Positions 18,398 through 27,611 of a stretch of DNA of 64,000 bases are shown piece by piece. The stretch's first letter is position 1; every line of letters starts with the position of its first letter. The position numbers and the translations under genes are program-made. The notes under the pieces were generated by a model that saw only the letters and a list, made by a program, of their open reading frames with translations, ran no database searches and was not told the DNA's origin. Source of the DNA: Saprospiraceae bacterium. Lineage in GTDB: Bacteria > Bacteroidota > Bacteroidia > Chitinophagales > Saprospiraceae. The DNA lies in the NCBI GenBank assembly GCA_020631355.1, contig JAHDHL010000022.1, forward strand, positions 1 through 64,000, written 5' to 3'.

Positions 18398-18937
18398 TTA
18401 TCCTACGCCACAACAATTGATGAGCTTGGCATAATCCGGTTTGTCCGATGCGGATTTATGGATATATTGCTCCCTTACCTCGCCATCCATAATCAGGAAG
18501 ACGCCGGGCATTTGGAAGCCGTCACCCAATTGTTTGATTCCGATGCCATGACCCTGCACCACACCTTCCTGGAATCCCTTAATCCAGACATTGAGTCCGA
18601 ATAATTGGTTGAATGATCCCTTGACCAAACCGAATGCTTCATAAAATCTGCATTCGGGATCTGCGATATGAATGGGATGGCTCAGTTTGTATCTATTGAA
18701 ATATTTCCCGGCAGTGGATTCATCTGACATGTGTACGAATACAATGGATGTACCTGTGGATTCGAATTCATCCTTTCTGGCCGAAATCTCAGCCAAAGCA
18801 GCCCTACAGAACGTACAACCAAAGTGCCTTAGAAAAACCAGCATCACTGGTTGTTCACTGGAAAGTTGAAGGAGGCTCTTGCCATTATTGGCAATCATCT
18901 CATTCATTATTTCTTTCTCTAATTGTATCGTTTGCAT
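18398..18937 (-). CDS. AhpC/TSA-like (PRXL2-type) redox protein
   Basis: A 179-residue thioredoxin-fold protein. The active-site segment FLRHFGCTFCRAALAEI has the CxxC arrangement of the AhpC-TSA_2 family (PF13911). A cis-proline-like strand MPGVFLIMDGE comes later, and two adjacent cysteines sit at the C-terminus (LINCCGVG). Members reduce peroxides or act as thiol oxidoreductases; the exact substrate is unknown. It lies downstream of the ABC permease on the same strand. Confidence 0.82.
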   Translation of the reverse strand: MQTIQLEKEIMNEMIANNGKSLLQLSSEQPVMLVFLRHFGCTFCRAALAEISARKDEFESTGTSIVFVHMSDESTAGKYFNRYKLSHPIHIADPECRFYEAFGLVKGSFNQLFGLNVWIKGFQEGVVQGHGIGIKQLGDGFQMPGVFLIMDGEVREQYIHKSASDKPDYAKLINCCGVG

Positions 18938-18961
18938 AGAAGATGGAACGTCATGTTTTTC

Positions 18962-18986
18962 AAAAAGTTCAGACTTTACAAGTCTG
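18962..18986 (-). terminator. Terminator of the ABC permease gene
   Basis: The stem CAGACTT/AAGTCTG (18970-18976/18980-18986) includes the last codons. On the minus strand it is followed by AACTTTTTG. The stem is short, so termination may be partial. Confidence 0.5.
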
Positions 18987-19836
18987 ATTTCATAAATCTA
19001 AGATAACTCAATCCAATGAAAATTATAATAAAAACCGCACTTACAATCGTCGCATCCGTTGCAGGGAGATAATACGGTATTCCTACCTGGGTCTCATATT
19101 CCGTAGCCAATTGTACCAAGCCGGCATTAATCATCGGGGATGGTGTATAGACGGGTACCAGATTCTTCATGGCACTAATCGGCAAATACATCATTGGCAC
19201 ATATGTCAGCTTGAAATAATACAACATCATGCTCAGGAAAATGTATTCGATAATCGGATAGAACAAGTAGAATATCAGGGAAAGCGCGAAGCGTCTGAAT
19301 ACCCACCCGAAGAATACGGCCAAGGACATATATCCCATGATTTGCAGGGCATATTTGGGTATGATATCAGCATGCTGGGTCACTTTAGCCCAAACAATGT
19401 AATCCGTATTGAAATAACCGATAAGTAATCCCAATAACATGTAGTACAAGGCGAATCCGCAACTCACTGCAAATACGATGAGTATCTTACCTACGAAAAA
19501 TTCCCTACGGGTAAGACCATTGATGATGCTTTGGCGTAGGGTCTTATAGTCATATTCATTCGTGATGATTAGGATACCGATGAGACCGAGAAAATAATAG
19601 TTGAACCAATTCCCCAAATAACTCAGTGCTTTCCATATGTGCGGAAAGATATACGGATCTTCCAACAAGGTCGCCATGGCCGTGGCATTCATCCCTGAAG
19701 ATTCCCCATCCAGATTCGGTAGGAACTTTCCTAGGAAGAAAATGGATGGCAGAAAAACCACATATAGGATGGACATTACGATGAATGTCCTATTGGAAGT
19801 CAATTTTTTCCATTCCAGAATCAGTAGATGGAGCAT
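18976..19836 (-). CDS. ABC-2 type transporter permease
   Basis: A 286-residue membrane protein with about six helices. It has the typical ABC-2 loop NEYDYKTLRQSIINGLTRREFF after the second helix, a likely ATPase coupling helix, and an N-terminal amphipathic segment LLILEWKKLTSNRTF. ABC-2 permeases export drugs, lipids or other substrates with a separate ATPase. None is encoded next to it here, so its ATPase must lie elsewhere or it has become an orphan. Confidence 0.82.
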   Translation of the reverse strand: MLHLLILEWKKLTSNRTFIVMSILYVVFLPSIFFLGKFLPNLDGESSGMNATAMATLLEDPYIFPHIWKALSYLGNWFNYYFLGLIGILIITNEYDYKTLRQSIINGLTRREFFVGKILIVFAVSCGFALYYMLLGLLIGYFNTDYIVWAKVTQHADIIPKYALQIMGYMSLAVFFGWVFRRFALSLIFYLFYPIIEYIFLSMMLYYFKLTYVPMMYLPISAMKNLVPVYTPSPMINAGLVQLATEYETQVGIPYYLPATDATIVSAVFIIIFIGLSYLRFMKSDL

Positions 19837-19928
19837 ATTGGTTGATTTTTTCCCAATATAGCGATTATGGCAAAAGGGATGTAACTTGTACCTTTAGTAT
19901 TCGACTAATACATCCATTTGATAGAAAG

Positions 19929-22847
19929 ATGACCCTAATCAGGCAATATATCATAATCCTAACCATACTTACAGTAGCTTTTTCCTCTTGGGGACAAGAT
20001 GTCTGGGAACCCGTTTCTTTCGAATTCAATATCAAGGATGGCCTCCCCTCCAATACCGTCTATGATATCATACAGGACAGCAGGGGTTATATCTGGATAG
20101 GAACGGAAAATGGGATAGCAAAATTCGATGGAAGGGAATTCGAAACCCTGAACGACCAACATTTGGATGTAAATGAAATCAGCTATCTGTACGAAGTACC
20201 GGACGGCAGTATCTGGGCCGTTACGTTCGGGAATCGTATCATCAGGATTGAGAATGATTCCATACATATTGTAAAGGCATTCGAACCCTTTCACAATGAT
20301 CGGAAATATTTCTCAATGATACATCCTAGGGACTCTCTCCTATTCGTGAAATCCAAGGACAATCTGATCAAATATAATTTATTGACAGAGGATATTCATC
20401 CTATTCCCCACATTGTTAAACCTGGTTTCATCAATCATATTACACACAATCAGGATTCTGTTATCATCCTAGTTCATTCAAAAGGGGCAGATAAGAGAAA
20501 AAAAAGTATAATCCATACCTATGACATTGACTCTGGCACATTGGGAATTATTGATGTTAAACTCCCAGCTTTGGTAACTAATGTTTACCAACATCAAGAC
20601 CAAACGCTCTTGATGGGTATTAAAATGGGGATAAATATGATTCAGGATGGACAATCTGCCCTTTGGGATCGTATTCCTGAAATGGATGCCACAGATCGCC
20701 TGCTCAACCTCAGTGATATTGATGAGGATATTTGGGTCAATACCTTTAAGGGCAGCATTCGTTTGAGTGACCGTCAAAGAATACTCAGCAAAAAAACAAG
20801 TACCAAGGTCATAAAGGATTTCGAGGGTAGCCATTGGGTCAGTACATACAATTCAGGTATCTTTCACATTCCCAATTTCCATTTGGTACAACACAAGGAA
20901 TTCAGCCAAGCCATCAATAGAATCGTAAGTTCTGACCAATTCCTGTTCCTAGGCATGTCTGATGGCCAACTCGTCCATTACGACCCGACCCATGATAGTA
21001 TAGTCAAGCAACTAAACATGGAGAACTTCAAGGATATCAAGGATATGAATTACAATCCTCACCTACAGAGGATTTTCATTAATAACCGCCATACATTCCA
21101 ATATGATATCCGTGATAAGAAAATAAGTAAACTACCCCTGACTAGTAGTGCAACGCTGGGTCTATCCTCCAATCAAAATTTTCTACTGGACTTGAATAAT
21201 GTCGTAATCTTAGTTCATTTTTTCGATGAACCCGGCAATCCATCTTCCACAATAAGCGAAGAATGGAAAAAGAATATTTCTGAATCCTTCTCATTCAATA
21301 ACAAAGAAATCATTTATAACACCGAAAATATATTAGCGCATACTGACAATAATATCTGGTTTTTAATGAATGATAAGATTCTTGTTAAAAAAGAATTCGG
21401 ATTGGATTCCATTCTTTATCAAGGTAAAAATCTCATTGGTCTCGATGCATGTCAAATGTCAGATGATTCTGTAGTCATCAGTAACCATGATTACGGTCTG
21501 AGTTTCATTGTTGATTACAAGGCACACAAACCCATTCAAAATCCGGATATCAACAGATTTGGTAGGATAGATAAAATTAAATACAAGAATGATTATATCG
21601 TAGGTTTGACCCGATTCGGAATGCTAATCATGGATAGGAATGGCAAAATACTGAAGACCATTGACGAATCCGATGGTTTGGATGCTTCCATTGTTAATGA
21701 TTTCGCTATCTGGAATCATTATCTTTTCGCCGCTACGACCCAAGGTTTATACAAGATCGATCTCAAACTCTTTTCTGATAATGAGACGGCCAGTAAAACC
21801 TATATCAATGAAATCCGCATGAATGGGGAAGTCGTATCCGAATCCCATTCATTCAAAAATGGTTCGAATGTGGAAATTTCATTCAACCATACGGGTATGA
21901 AAGGCCGAAAGAATTCAAGGATACAATTCAGAATGAATGAAAATGAGGCATGGAAACCTGTTTCTAATAACTCTATCAATTTACCCAATCTCTCTCCCGG
22001 TTCGTACAATTTTCAAGTCAGAACCATCAATGAGGAAGGAATCATTGGGGAACCCACATCTTATGCATTCTACATTCGTCCTCCCATATGGCAGAGATGG
22101 TGGTTCATACTCGGTGCCTGTTTCCTATTGGCCTTGGTATTGTTCATTTTCTACAAGCGCAGGCTGAGTGCCATTGAAAAGGAGAACCAATATGAGCAAG
22201 AAATCCGCTCAAATAAGCTCTCTGCACTGCGATCTAGGATGAATCCCCATTTCATTTTTAATTCCCTGAATTCCATACAGGATTTCATCATTAAGATGGA
22301 TAAGCTGGGAGCCAATGAATACTTGGGTATCTTTTCGGATTTGATGAGGATTTACCTCCGCCACTCAGAACTGAATCGGGTAGAACTCCATGAGGAAATA
22401 GAAGCATTGGAACTGTATCTCAAATTAGAGGAACTCCGTTTTGGTGATATAGAAACCCATTTCCATATAGATCCAAAGTTGGAACAAATGGACTTGTTCA
22501 TTCCGCCATTGTTCATACAACCCTATATCGAGAATGCATTCAAACATGGATTGCTACATAAGAGAGAGGGAGATAAGAAACTGGAAATCATTTTCAGATA
22601 TCTTGAAAATGATAAAACCCTACTCATCGAAATTACGGATAATGGTATCGGGCAGGAAGAATCCCTTAGGATAAAGCAACGTTCGAATGTCAAAGGATTG
22701 TCATTCTCAACCAAGGCCAATCAGACCCGACTGGAACTACTCAACCATAACAGAATCCAGAAAATTAGTGTTGAGTTCACCGATTTGAATGAGAATGGAA
22801 AGGCATCCGGTACCAAAGTGACCATCCTTGTCCCGGATACAGTATGA
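19929..22847 (+). CDS. LytS-type sensor kinase with propeller input (first of tandem pair)
   Basis: A 972-residue hybrid membrane kinase. It begins with a signal peptide (MTLIRQYIIILTILTVAFSS), then two-component propeller repeats (first: DGLPSNTVYDIIQD, YIWIGTENGI), a Y_Y_Y domain before the membrane, one membrane span (WWFILGACFLLALVLFIFY), and a LytS-type kinase: phospho-acceptor His774 in MNPHFIFNSL, N-box ENAFKHGL, G-box ITDNGIGQE. The start at 19929 is chosen because the signal peptide begins there. Its stop overlaps the next kinase's start (ATGA), so the pair is translated together and likely reports to the LytTR regulator downstream. Confidence 0.92.
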   Translation: MTLIRQYIIILTILTVAFSSWGQDVWEPVSFEFNIKDGLPSNTVYDIIQDSRGYIWIGTENGIAKFDGREFETLNDQHLDVNEISYLYEVPDGSIWAVTFGNRIIRIENDSIHIVKAFEPFHNDRKYFSMIHPRDSLLFVKSKDNLIKYNLLTEDIHPIPHIVKPGFINHITHNQDSVIILVHSKGADKRKKSIIHTYDIDSGTLGIIDVKLPALVTNVYQHQDQTLLMGIKMGINMIQDGQSALWDRIPEMDATDRLLNLSDIDEDIWVNTFKGSIRLSDRQRILSKKTSTKVIKDFEGSHWVSTYNSGIFHIPNFHLVQHKEFSQAINRIVSSDQFLFLGMSDGQLVHYDPTHDSIVKQLNMENFKDIKDMNYNPHLQRIFINNRHTFQYDIRDKKISKLPLTSSATLGLSSNQNFLLDLNNVVILVHFFDEPGNPSSTISEEWKKNISESFSFNNKEIIYNTENILAHTDNNIWFLMNDKILVKKEFGLDSILYQGKNLIGLDACQMSDDSVVISNHDYGLSFIVDYKAHKPIQNPDINRFGRIDKIKYKNDYIVGLTRFGMLIMDRNGKILKTIDESDGLDASIVNDFAIWNHYLFAATTQGLYKIDLKLFSDNETASKTYINEIRMNGEVVSESHSFKNGSNVEISFNHTGMKGRKNSRIQFRMNENEAWKPVSNNSINLPNLSPGSYNFQVRTINEEGIIGEPTSYAFYIRPPIWQRWWFILGACFLLALVLFIFYKRRLSAIEKENQYEQEIRSNKLSALRSRMNPHFIFNSLNSIQDFIIKMDKLGANEYLGIFSDLMRIYLRHSELNRVELHEEIEALELYLKLEELRFGDIETHFHIDPKLEQMDLFIPPLFIQPYIENAFKHGLLHKREGDKKLEIIFRYLENDKTLLIEITDNGIGQEESLRIKQRSNVKGLSFSTKANQTRLELLNHNRIQKISVEFTDLNENGKASGTKVTILVPDTV

Positions 22848-25789
22848 AGAATCTGATTAGAAATATCATCTATCCCATTATTCTCCTAATCTGTGGTGTT
22901 TCATTGCTGCATTCACAAACAGACCCCTTGCACGTCCAATTCTCTACCGAGGATGGCCTCCCCTCCAATACGGTCTACGACATTATCCAAGACAAGAACG
23001 GATACATTTGGGCGGGAACAGAAAATGGTATTTGTAAATTCAATGGAAAGACATTCAAAACCCTGAATGATGACCATCTCATTAATAATGAAATCAGCTA
23101 TCTACACGAACTGAAAGATGGAAGCATATGGGCTGTCACCTTTGGTAACCAAGTGGTTAGAATCATTGATGACTCTATCCATGTCCTTGATATTTTCAAT
23201 CCTTATCTGAATGATTTCAAGTACTTTGAAATGGCACAGGCCAATGATAGTACCCTGATTGTGAAGAATAGCAATAGAATCCTATCCGTGAATCCTTTCA
23301 GGGTATCCGTCAAAGAACTATACGAGACCCAAATCATTAATGTCCGTAGTCGTGACCTTATCGTACCTTTCAGTACTGATGGGAATGAGATTTTCTATCA
23401 AATCATCAAAGGTCAGAAAGTAATCAATCTCCATTACCACCTCCTTACTGACAACATCAAAAAAGATACTTTCCTGAATCGTGAATATGGGTTTGACGGA
23501 GCATTCTTCAGTCACGGAAAAACCTTCAAATGGAATAATTCCCTGGTCCAAATATCAGATGACTCAACGAATGTGAAATACGATACCAATGATTGGTTTC
23601 CTAATGATAGGATACTCACTTGCAACGGTATCAGTGAGCATGAACACTGGATCAATACAACTGACGGGTCAATCAGATTACAGGATAAAAGACGTATCAT
23701 GAGTTCATATGGTACGACTAAGGTCATCAAGGACATGGAAGGAAATTATTGGGTATCTACCCATGAATTCGGTTTATTCCTAATTCCCAATATGGAAATT
23801 GGCATTTGGTTGGAAATGGATACGGAACTGGATCGTATCACACATATGAAAAATCATCTGTTCGTTTCAGACAATACCCAATTCCTCAAGTCCCTCCATG
23901 TAGAGCATCCGGAAGAACTACAATCATACCCTCTCAATTATCCCAATGTCAAATTCTTATTTTCAGATACCCTGAATGAAAGAATCATTGTTAATGATGG
24001 ATCCACGACCATGATAAGATATGAGGATGGTCAATTCAACAGCTTCTTACCTCCCAATATTAAATCCTGGTACAATGGACTAAGACTGGGGTATTTTTCT
24101 GATGACTCATTTATCCGAGTGTATAAGAGTAACATCTGTGTAGTGAGGAGTGATACCCTTACTTCGGATTATGACAGTTTACTGAATCATCATTGGAGTA
24201 GGGTCAAAACACAGTATTGCATTGAGTTTGGAGTACTTACCTCAGCTATAAAGGATGGATATTATGATTCGGTAAACAATACATTCTGGTTGGTATTGGC
24301 TAATCAAGTCCTAATAAGTGAATCAGATAGTATCAGGGAATTCAAGTACAATGACAAATCCATTCGTGGCAACCGGATAGAGAGTGACCCATCAGGGAAT
24401 GTGTATATATTCTTGGATGATGATGGTTTTCTGAAAATCAATAGGAACCACGAAATCCAGCAATACAAATCCACCCAACTCAAAACCCTGGGTACCATCA
24501 GAAAAGCCATCTATAGGGATAACCAAGTTTTTTGCCTGAGCAATCAGGGATTCCTCATATACAACCTCATCACCAATGAGCAGATTACCCTGGACCGTAC
24601 AGATGGTGTATTCGGTGCCAAAATCAATGATTTTGACATCATGGATGACCATGTCTTCCTCACTTTTCAGAACAAGCTCATCAAAGCGCATATCCCTAGT
24701 ATCAAGGATAACAAACATCCGCCCAAAACTTTCCTAAACCACCTCATCGTGAACGGAAAAATGCAGGCTATTCCCACATCATCCGTATCATTCCCTTACC
24801 AATCAGATATAGAGGTACAATTTGATGCGCCATCATTCAAAGGAGGCCAACACAGTAAGCATCTATACCGACTCAACGATTATACGACTTGGGTCGAGGT
24901 TTCCGGTAATACACAAAGCATACGGCAACTGAACCTATCAGCGGGTAGCTATAACTTCAGTATCAAAACCATTAATGAGGATGGCCTCGAGGGGCCCATT
25001 TCCTCATTTAATTTCAGTATCCAATCCCCTTTCTGGCTTAGGTGGTGGTTTATTCTGGGCATATTATCCATTATCGGGCTTTCCTTATTTGCCTACTATA
25101 GGAATACCATTAAAAGATTGGAAAAGGAAAATCAGCTCGAACAGGAAATTCGTTCCAATCAGTTATCTGCCCTACAATCCAGAATGAATCCCCATTTCAT
25201 TTTCAATGCCCTCAATTCCATACAGGATTTCATCATCCGAATGGATAAGGAAGGAGCCAATGAATATCTGGGTATCTTTTCGAATCTGATCAGAATCTAT
25301 CTCCGACATTCCGAACATCCTATGATAGAATTGCAGGAAGAGATAGAGGTATTGGAGTTATATCTCAAATTAGAACAATTGAGGTTCGAGGATATTGAAA
25401 TCGAAATCAACATAGATCCTAATCTCCGAAGATATGATATCATGATTCCTCCTCTTTTCATCCAACCCTATGTGGAAAATGCATTCAAGCATGGCCTGCT
25501 GCATAAGAAGCACAATAAAAAACTGAATATCAGTTTCAGCTTGGACAAATCCAACGAAATACTTGATATCAGGATAAATGATAATGGAATCGGTAGGAAA
25601 AGATGTCTGGAAATCAACAAGAAAACACCTCATTCGGGCCTATCCTATTCTACAAAGGCCAATAAAAGAAGGTTACAACTCATCAACCATAACAGAACTG
25701 ATAAAATCAGGGTTGAATTCCGTGATTTGTACCCTGACGAATATGACCAAGGGACAAGTGTTTCCATCCGTATCCCCATTATTATTTAA
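22844..25789 (+). CDS. LytS-type sensor kinase with propeller input (second of tandem pair)
   Basis: A 981-residue paralogue of the upstream kinase with the same order: signal peptide, propeller repeats (DGLPSNTVYDIIQD is identical), Y_Y_Y domain, membrane span (WWFILGILSIIGLSLFAYY), then LytS kinase with His784 in MNPHFIFNAL, N-box ENAFKHGL and G-box INDNGIGRK. The first 80 mature residues and the kinase parts are much alike, while the middle propeller blades differ. This implies duplication followed by change of ligand specificity, or a heterodimeric sensor. Starts with a 4-base overlap. Confidence 0.92.
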   Translation: MKNLIRNIIYPIILLICGVSLLHSQTDPLHVQFSTEDGLPSNTVYDIIQDKNGYIWAGTENGICKFNGKTFKTLNDDHLINNEISYLHELKDGSIWAVTFGNQVVRIIDDSIHVLDIFNPYLNDFKYFEMAQANDSTLIVKNSNRILSVNPFRVSVKELYETQIINVRSRDLIVPFSTDGNEIFYQIIKGQKVINLHYHLLTDNIKKDTFLNREYGFDGAFFSHGKTFKWNNSLVQISDDSTNVKYDTNDWFPNDRILTCNGISEHEHWINTTDGSIRLQDKRRIMSSYGTTKVIKDMEGNYWVSTHEFGLFLIPNMEIGIWLEMDTELDRITHMKNHLFVSDNTQFLKSLHVEHPEELQSYPLNYPNVKFLFSDTLNERIIVNDGSTTMIRYEDGQFNSFLPPNIKSWYNGLRLGYFSDDSFIRVYKSNICVVRSDTLTSDYDSLLNHHWSRVKTQYCIEFGVLTSAIKDGYYDSVNNTFWLVLANQVLISESDSIREFKYNDKSIRGNRIESDPSGNVYIFLDDDGFLKINRNHEIQQYKSTQLKTLGTIRKAIYRDNQVFCLSNQGFLIYNLITNEQITLDRTDGVFGAKINDFDIMDDHVFLTFQNKLIKAHIPSIKDNKHPPKTFLNHLIVNGKMQAIPTSSVSFPYQSDIEVQFDAPSFKGGQHSKHLYRLNDYTTWVEVSGNTQSIRQLNLSAGSYNFSIKTINEDGLEGPISSFNFSIQSPFWLRWWFILGILSIIGLSLFAYYRNTIKRLEKENQLEQEIRSNQLSALQSRMNPHFIFNALNSIQDFIIRMDKEGANEYLGIFSNLIRIYLRHSEHPMIELQEEIEVLELYLKLEQLRFEDIEIEINIDPNLRRYDIMIPPLFIQPYVENAFKHGLLHKKHNKKLNISFSLDKSNEILDIRINDNGIGRKRCLEINKKTPHSGLSYSTKANKRRLQLINHNRTDKIRVEFRDLYPDEYDQGTSVSIRIPIII

Positions 25790-25852
25790 GTAAGGATATG
25801 TTTTGGTGAATAAATCCAAGAATCCTTGCCGTTAACAACAGTTTCAGTTAGT

Positions 25853-25862
25853 CTTCATGGGT
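25853..25862 (+). promoter_or_regulatory. Possible single LytTR half-site
   Basis: CTTCATGGGT shares TTCATGGGT with the tandem repeats at 26735-26771. Only one copy is present and no partner lies 21 bp away, so autoregulation is speculative. Confidence 0.2.
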
Positions 25863-25953
25863 AAAATAGTGTTAAAAGTATTAGTTTTATAATGAGAGAA
25901 TTGCTACAAAAAACCCAAATCCAATATCACCCCTGATACATTAAATAAACAGA

Positions 25954-26709
25954 ATGAATCAGAAACTAAGGGCTCTTGTTGTAGATGATGAGGAAAGATC
26001 AAGGAATGTACTTACCAATTACCTTGATGATTACTGCGTTGATGTACAAATCATAGGCTATGCCACCAATGTACTTGATGCTGTAAAAATCATCAATAAG
26101 GAGAAGCCTAATATCATCTTCTTGGATATCGAAATGCCCGGCGGCAATGGATTTGAATTGTTCGACTACTTCGAACAACCTGATTTTCTTGTGGTGTTCG
26201 TCACTGCCTATGAAAACTTTGCCATCAAGGCATTCGAGGTTTCTGCATTGGATTATCTGACCAAACCCATTGTTATCAAGCAATTGGTCAAGACCGTCAA
26301 TAAAGCCAAGGAGCAAATCAATCTCAAGTTATACGCAGAACAGATAGAGAATCTCAAGAATAGTCTCGTTAATGATTCCATTACGAAAAGATTGGCCCTA
26401 CCACATTCCAGTGGCGTACAATTCCTGAATGTGGAAGACATCTGTTTTATCGAAGCAGACGGCTCCTACTGTAAAATCAGATACAACGAGAATGAGACTT
26501 TGGCATCCAAGAAACTCAGCGAATTGGAAAAAGCCATCAATCATCCGAAACTATTCAAGCCTCATCGTTCCTACCTTATCAATCTATCCTTTGTCAAGGA
26601 ATTCAATAAAAAAGATGGGGATATCATTGTTATGAAATGTGGTTCTGAAATCCCGCTTTCCCGTTATAGAAAGGAAGAATTCTTTGAAAGAATCAAGAAT
26701 CTAGACTGA
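25954..26709 (+). CDS. LytTR response regulator
   Basis: A 251-residue regulator: receiver domain (1-120) with acidic pocket Asp11/Asp12, phospho-acceptor Asp58 (FLDIEMPG), and Lys104 in LTKPI, then a LytTR DNA-binding domain (about 150-250) with the signature FIEADGSYCKI and FKPHRSYLINL. LytTR domains bind direct repeats in DNA about two helical turns apart. It is the probable partner of the two kinases upstream. A matching direct repeat lies only 26 bases after its stop. Confidence 0.95.
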   Translation: MNQKLRALVVDDEERSRNVLTNYLDDYCVDVQIIGYATNVLDAVKIINKEKPNIIFLDIEMPGGNGFELFDYFEQPDFLVVFVTAYENFAIKAFEVSALDYLTKPIVIKQLVKTVNKAKEQINLKLYAEQIENLKNSLVNDSITKRLALPHSSGVQFLNVEDICFIEADGSYCKIRYNENETLASKKLSELEKAINHPKLFKPHRSYLINLSFVKEFNKKDGDIIVMKCGSEIPLSRYRKEEFFERIKNLD

Positions 26710-26734
26710 TTTCGGGGCATTATTCCCTACTTCT

Positions 26735-26771
26735 TACCATTCATGGGTTGAATCCTACCATTCATGGGTTG
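26735..26771 (+). promoter_or_regulatory. Tandem operator TACCATTCATGGGTTG x2 (probable LytTR site)
   Basis: Two identical 16-mers at 26735-26750 and 26756-26771, exactly 21 bp apart. This is the geometry known for LytTR regulators such as AgrA, VirR and ComE, and it sits directly after a LytTR gene. Identification is by geometry and position, not by a known consensus of this organism. Confidence 0.6.
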
Positions 26772-26798
26772 TGTGCCTCGGCATCCTCTACACTGACG

Positions 26799-26806
26799 TA
26801 TCTTTA
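26799..26806 (+). promoter_or_regulatory. Candidate -7 box TATCTTTA
   Basis: Fits TAnnTTT with A in place of the final G, placed 27 bp downstream of the tandem operator as expected for an activated promoter. Confidence 0.35.
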
Positions 26807-26812
26807 CAGTAA

Positions 26813-26934
26813 GAGATGAAACATGGATAATATTCATTCAATAATGAAAACAATGATTATCCTCAAACACGCATGAAATGTAACATCTCCCAACAACAAC
26901 TACTTCCACATCCGGACAACCCATCCGGATGTGG
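26813..26934 (+). ncRNA. Candidate short transcript under LytTR control
   Basis: A stretch of about 120 bases between the candidate -7 box and a hairpin (26906-26934). It contains only a 17-codon frame, 26823-26876, starting MDNIHSIMKT, without any ribosome-binding signal. It could be a small RNA, a peptide leader, or merely the 3' tail of the regulator mRNA. The call depends on the operator and hairpin flanking it. Confidence 0.3.
26906..26934 (+). terminator. Hairpin terminator
   Basis: A perfect 11-bp stem CCACATCCGGA/TCCGGATGTGG with a 7-nt loop, followed by only ATTTTG. It likely ends the regulator mRNA or the short downstream transcript. Confidence 0.65.
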
Positions 26935-26938
26935 ATTT

Positions 26939-27138
26939 TGAGAGCATTCACTTTGTATTAATAAGGATATAACCCTAAACTCAGACTCAGAATCACCCCC
27001 GAATTACAACAACCCAATCAACAACAACCCCATTTACGGCTGACTCATTGAGCAACTGGATGAGTTAACCCCATTTTCAACAGTCTCCAAAATTCAACTG
27101 TAAAGCAATCCCCAAAAACTGGATTGCTTTCTTTTTTT
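26939..27138 (+). other. Gene-free region ending in a canonical terminator
   Basis: No frame of useful length occurs (the only ATG opens a two-codon frame). It holds a weak hairpin ACTCAT/ATGAGT (27043-27048/27060-27065) and ends in a strong terminator (27102-27138). This layout fits a small RNA of about 150-180 nt, but no convincing promoter was found. Confidence 0.3.
27102..27138 (+). terminator. Canonical intrinsic terminator
   Basis: A perfect 10-bp stem AAAGCAATCC/GGATTGCTTT with a 9-nt loop and the tail CTTTTTTT. It is 390 bases after the last gene and needs an upstream transcript to explain it. Confidence 0.9.
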
Positions 27139-27260
27139 ACCCTTTTCTAGCTTATGTAAGGTGTGCTTGGATTTTGATTGATTTTTCTTGAATGATTATC
27201 AAAATCCGAGCATACCCATATCTACAAGTATCATTACCTTGCATCCAAAATGATTACAAT

Positions 27261-27611
27261 ATGAACAAGGTAGAAGAATTCAATAGTTATAGGAAACAGA
27301 TGAATGAGAAACTGATGGCATCAGATAACAAGGTGCTAAAGCGTTTCTTCAACTTGGATACGAATGCTTACAAGGATGGGGCACTGGATAAAAGAACCAA
27401 GGAATTACTCGGTTTGGTGGCATCTATGGTCCTCAGGTGTGACGATTGTATCGCCTATCATCTAGGTACCTGCTATGAACTGGGCATCTCAAAAGAAGAA
27501 GTATTCGAGGTGTTTTCCATTGCCAATCTTGTGGGAGGTTCCATCTGTATTCCGCATACCCGTAGGGCATTGGAATACTGGGAAGCCTTGGAGGAAAATG
27601 ATGCAGCCTAG
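27261..27611 (+). CDS. AhpD-like carboxymuconolactone decarboxylase family protein
   Basis: A 116-residue all-helical protein with the CMD/AhpD redox motif RCDDCIAYHLGTCYE (CxxC then His). It is a small cytoplasmic protein of the alkylhydroperoxidase-like fold, which acts as a thiol-dependent peroxidase or a gamma-carboxymuconolactone decarboxylase. The paired cysteines favour the redox role. The start is placed at 27261 (MNKVEEFNSYR); upstream codons do not resemble the family. Its end overlaps the DUF4105 gene by 4 bases, tail to tail. Confidence 0.88.
   Translation: MNKVEEFNSYRKQMNEKLMASDNKVLKRFFNLDTNAYKDGALDKRTKELLGLVASMVLRCDDCIAYHLGTCYELGISKEEVFEVFSIANLVGGSICIPHTRRALEYWEALEENDAA

Noticed and set aside
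19785-19928. Longer N-terminus for the first propeller kinase
   Set aside because: The extra 48 residues precede a clear signal peptide and overlap the divergent ABC permease gene.
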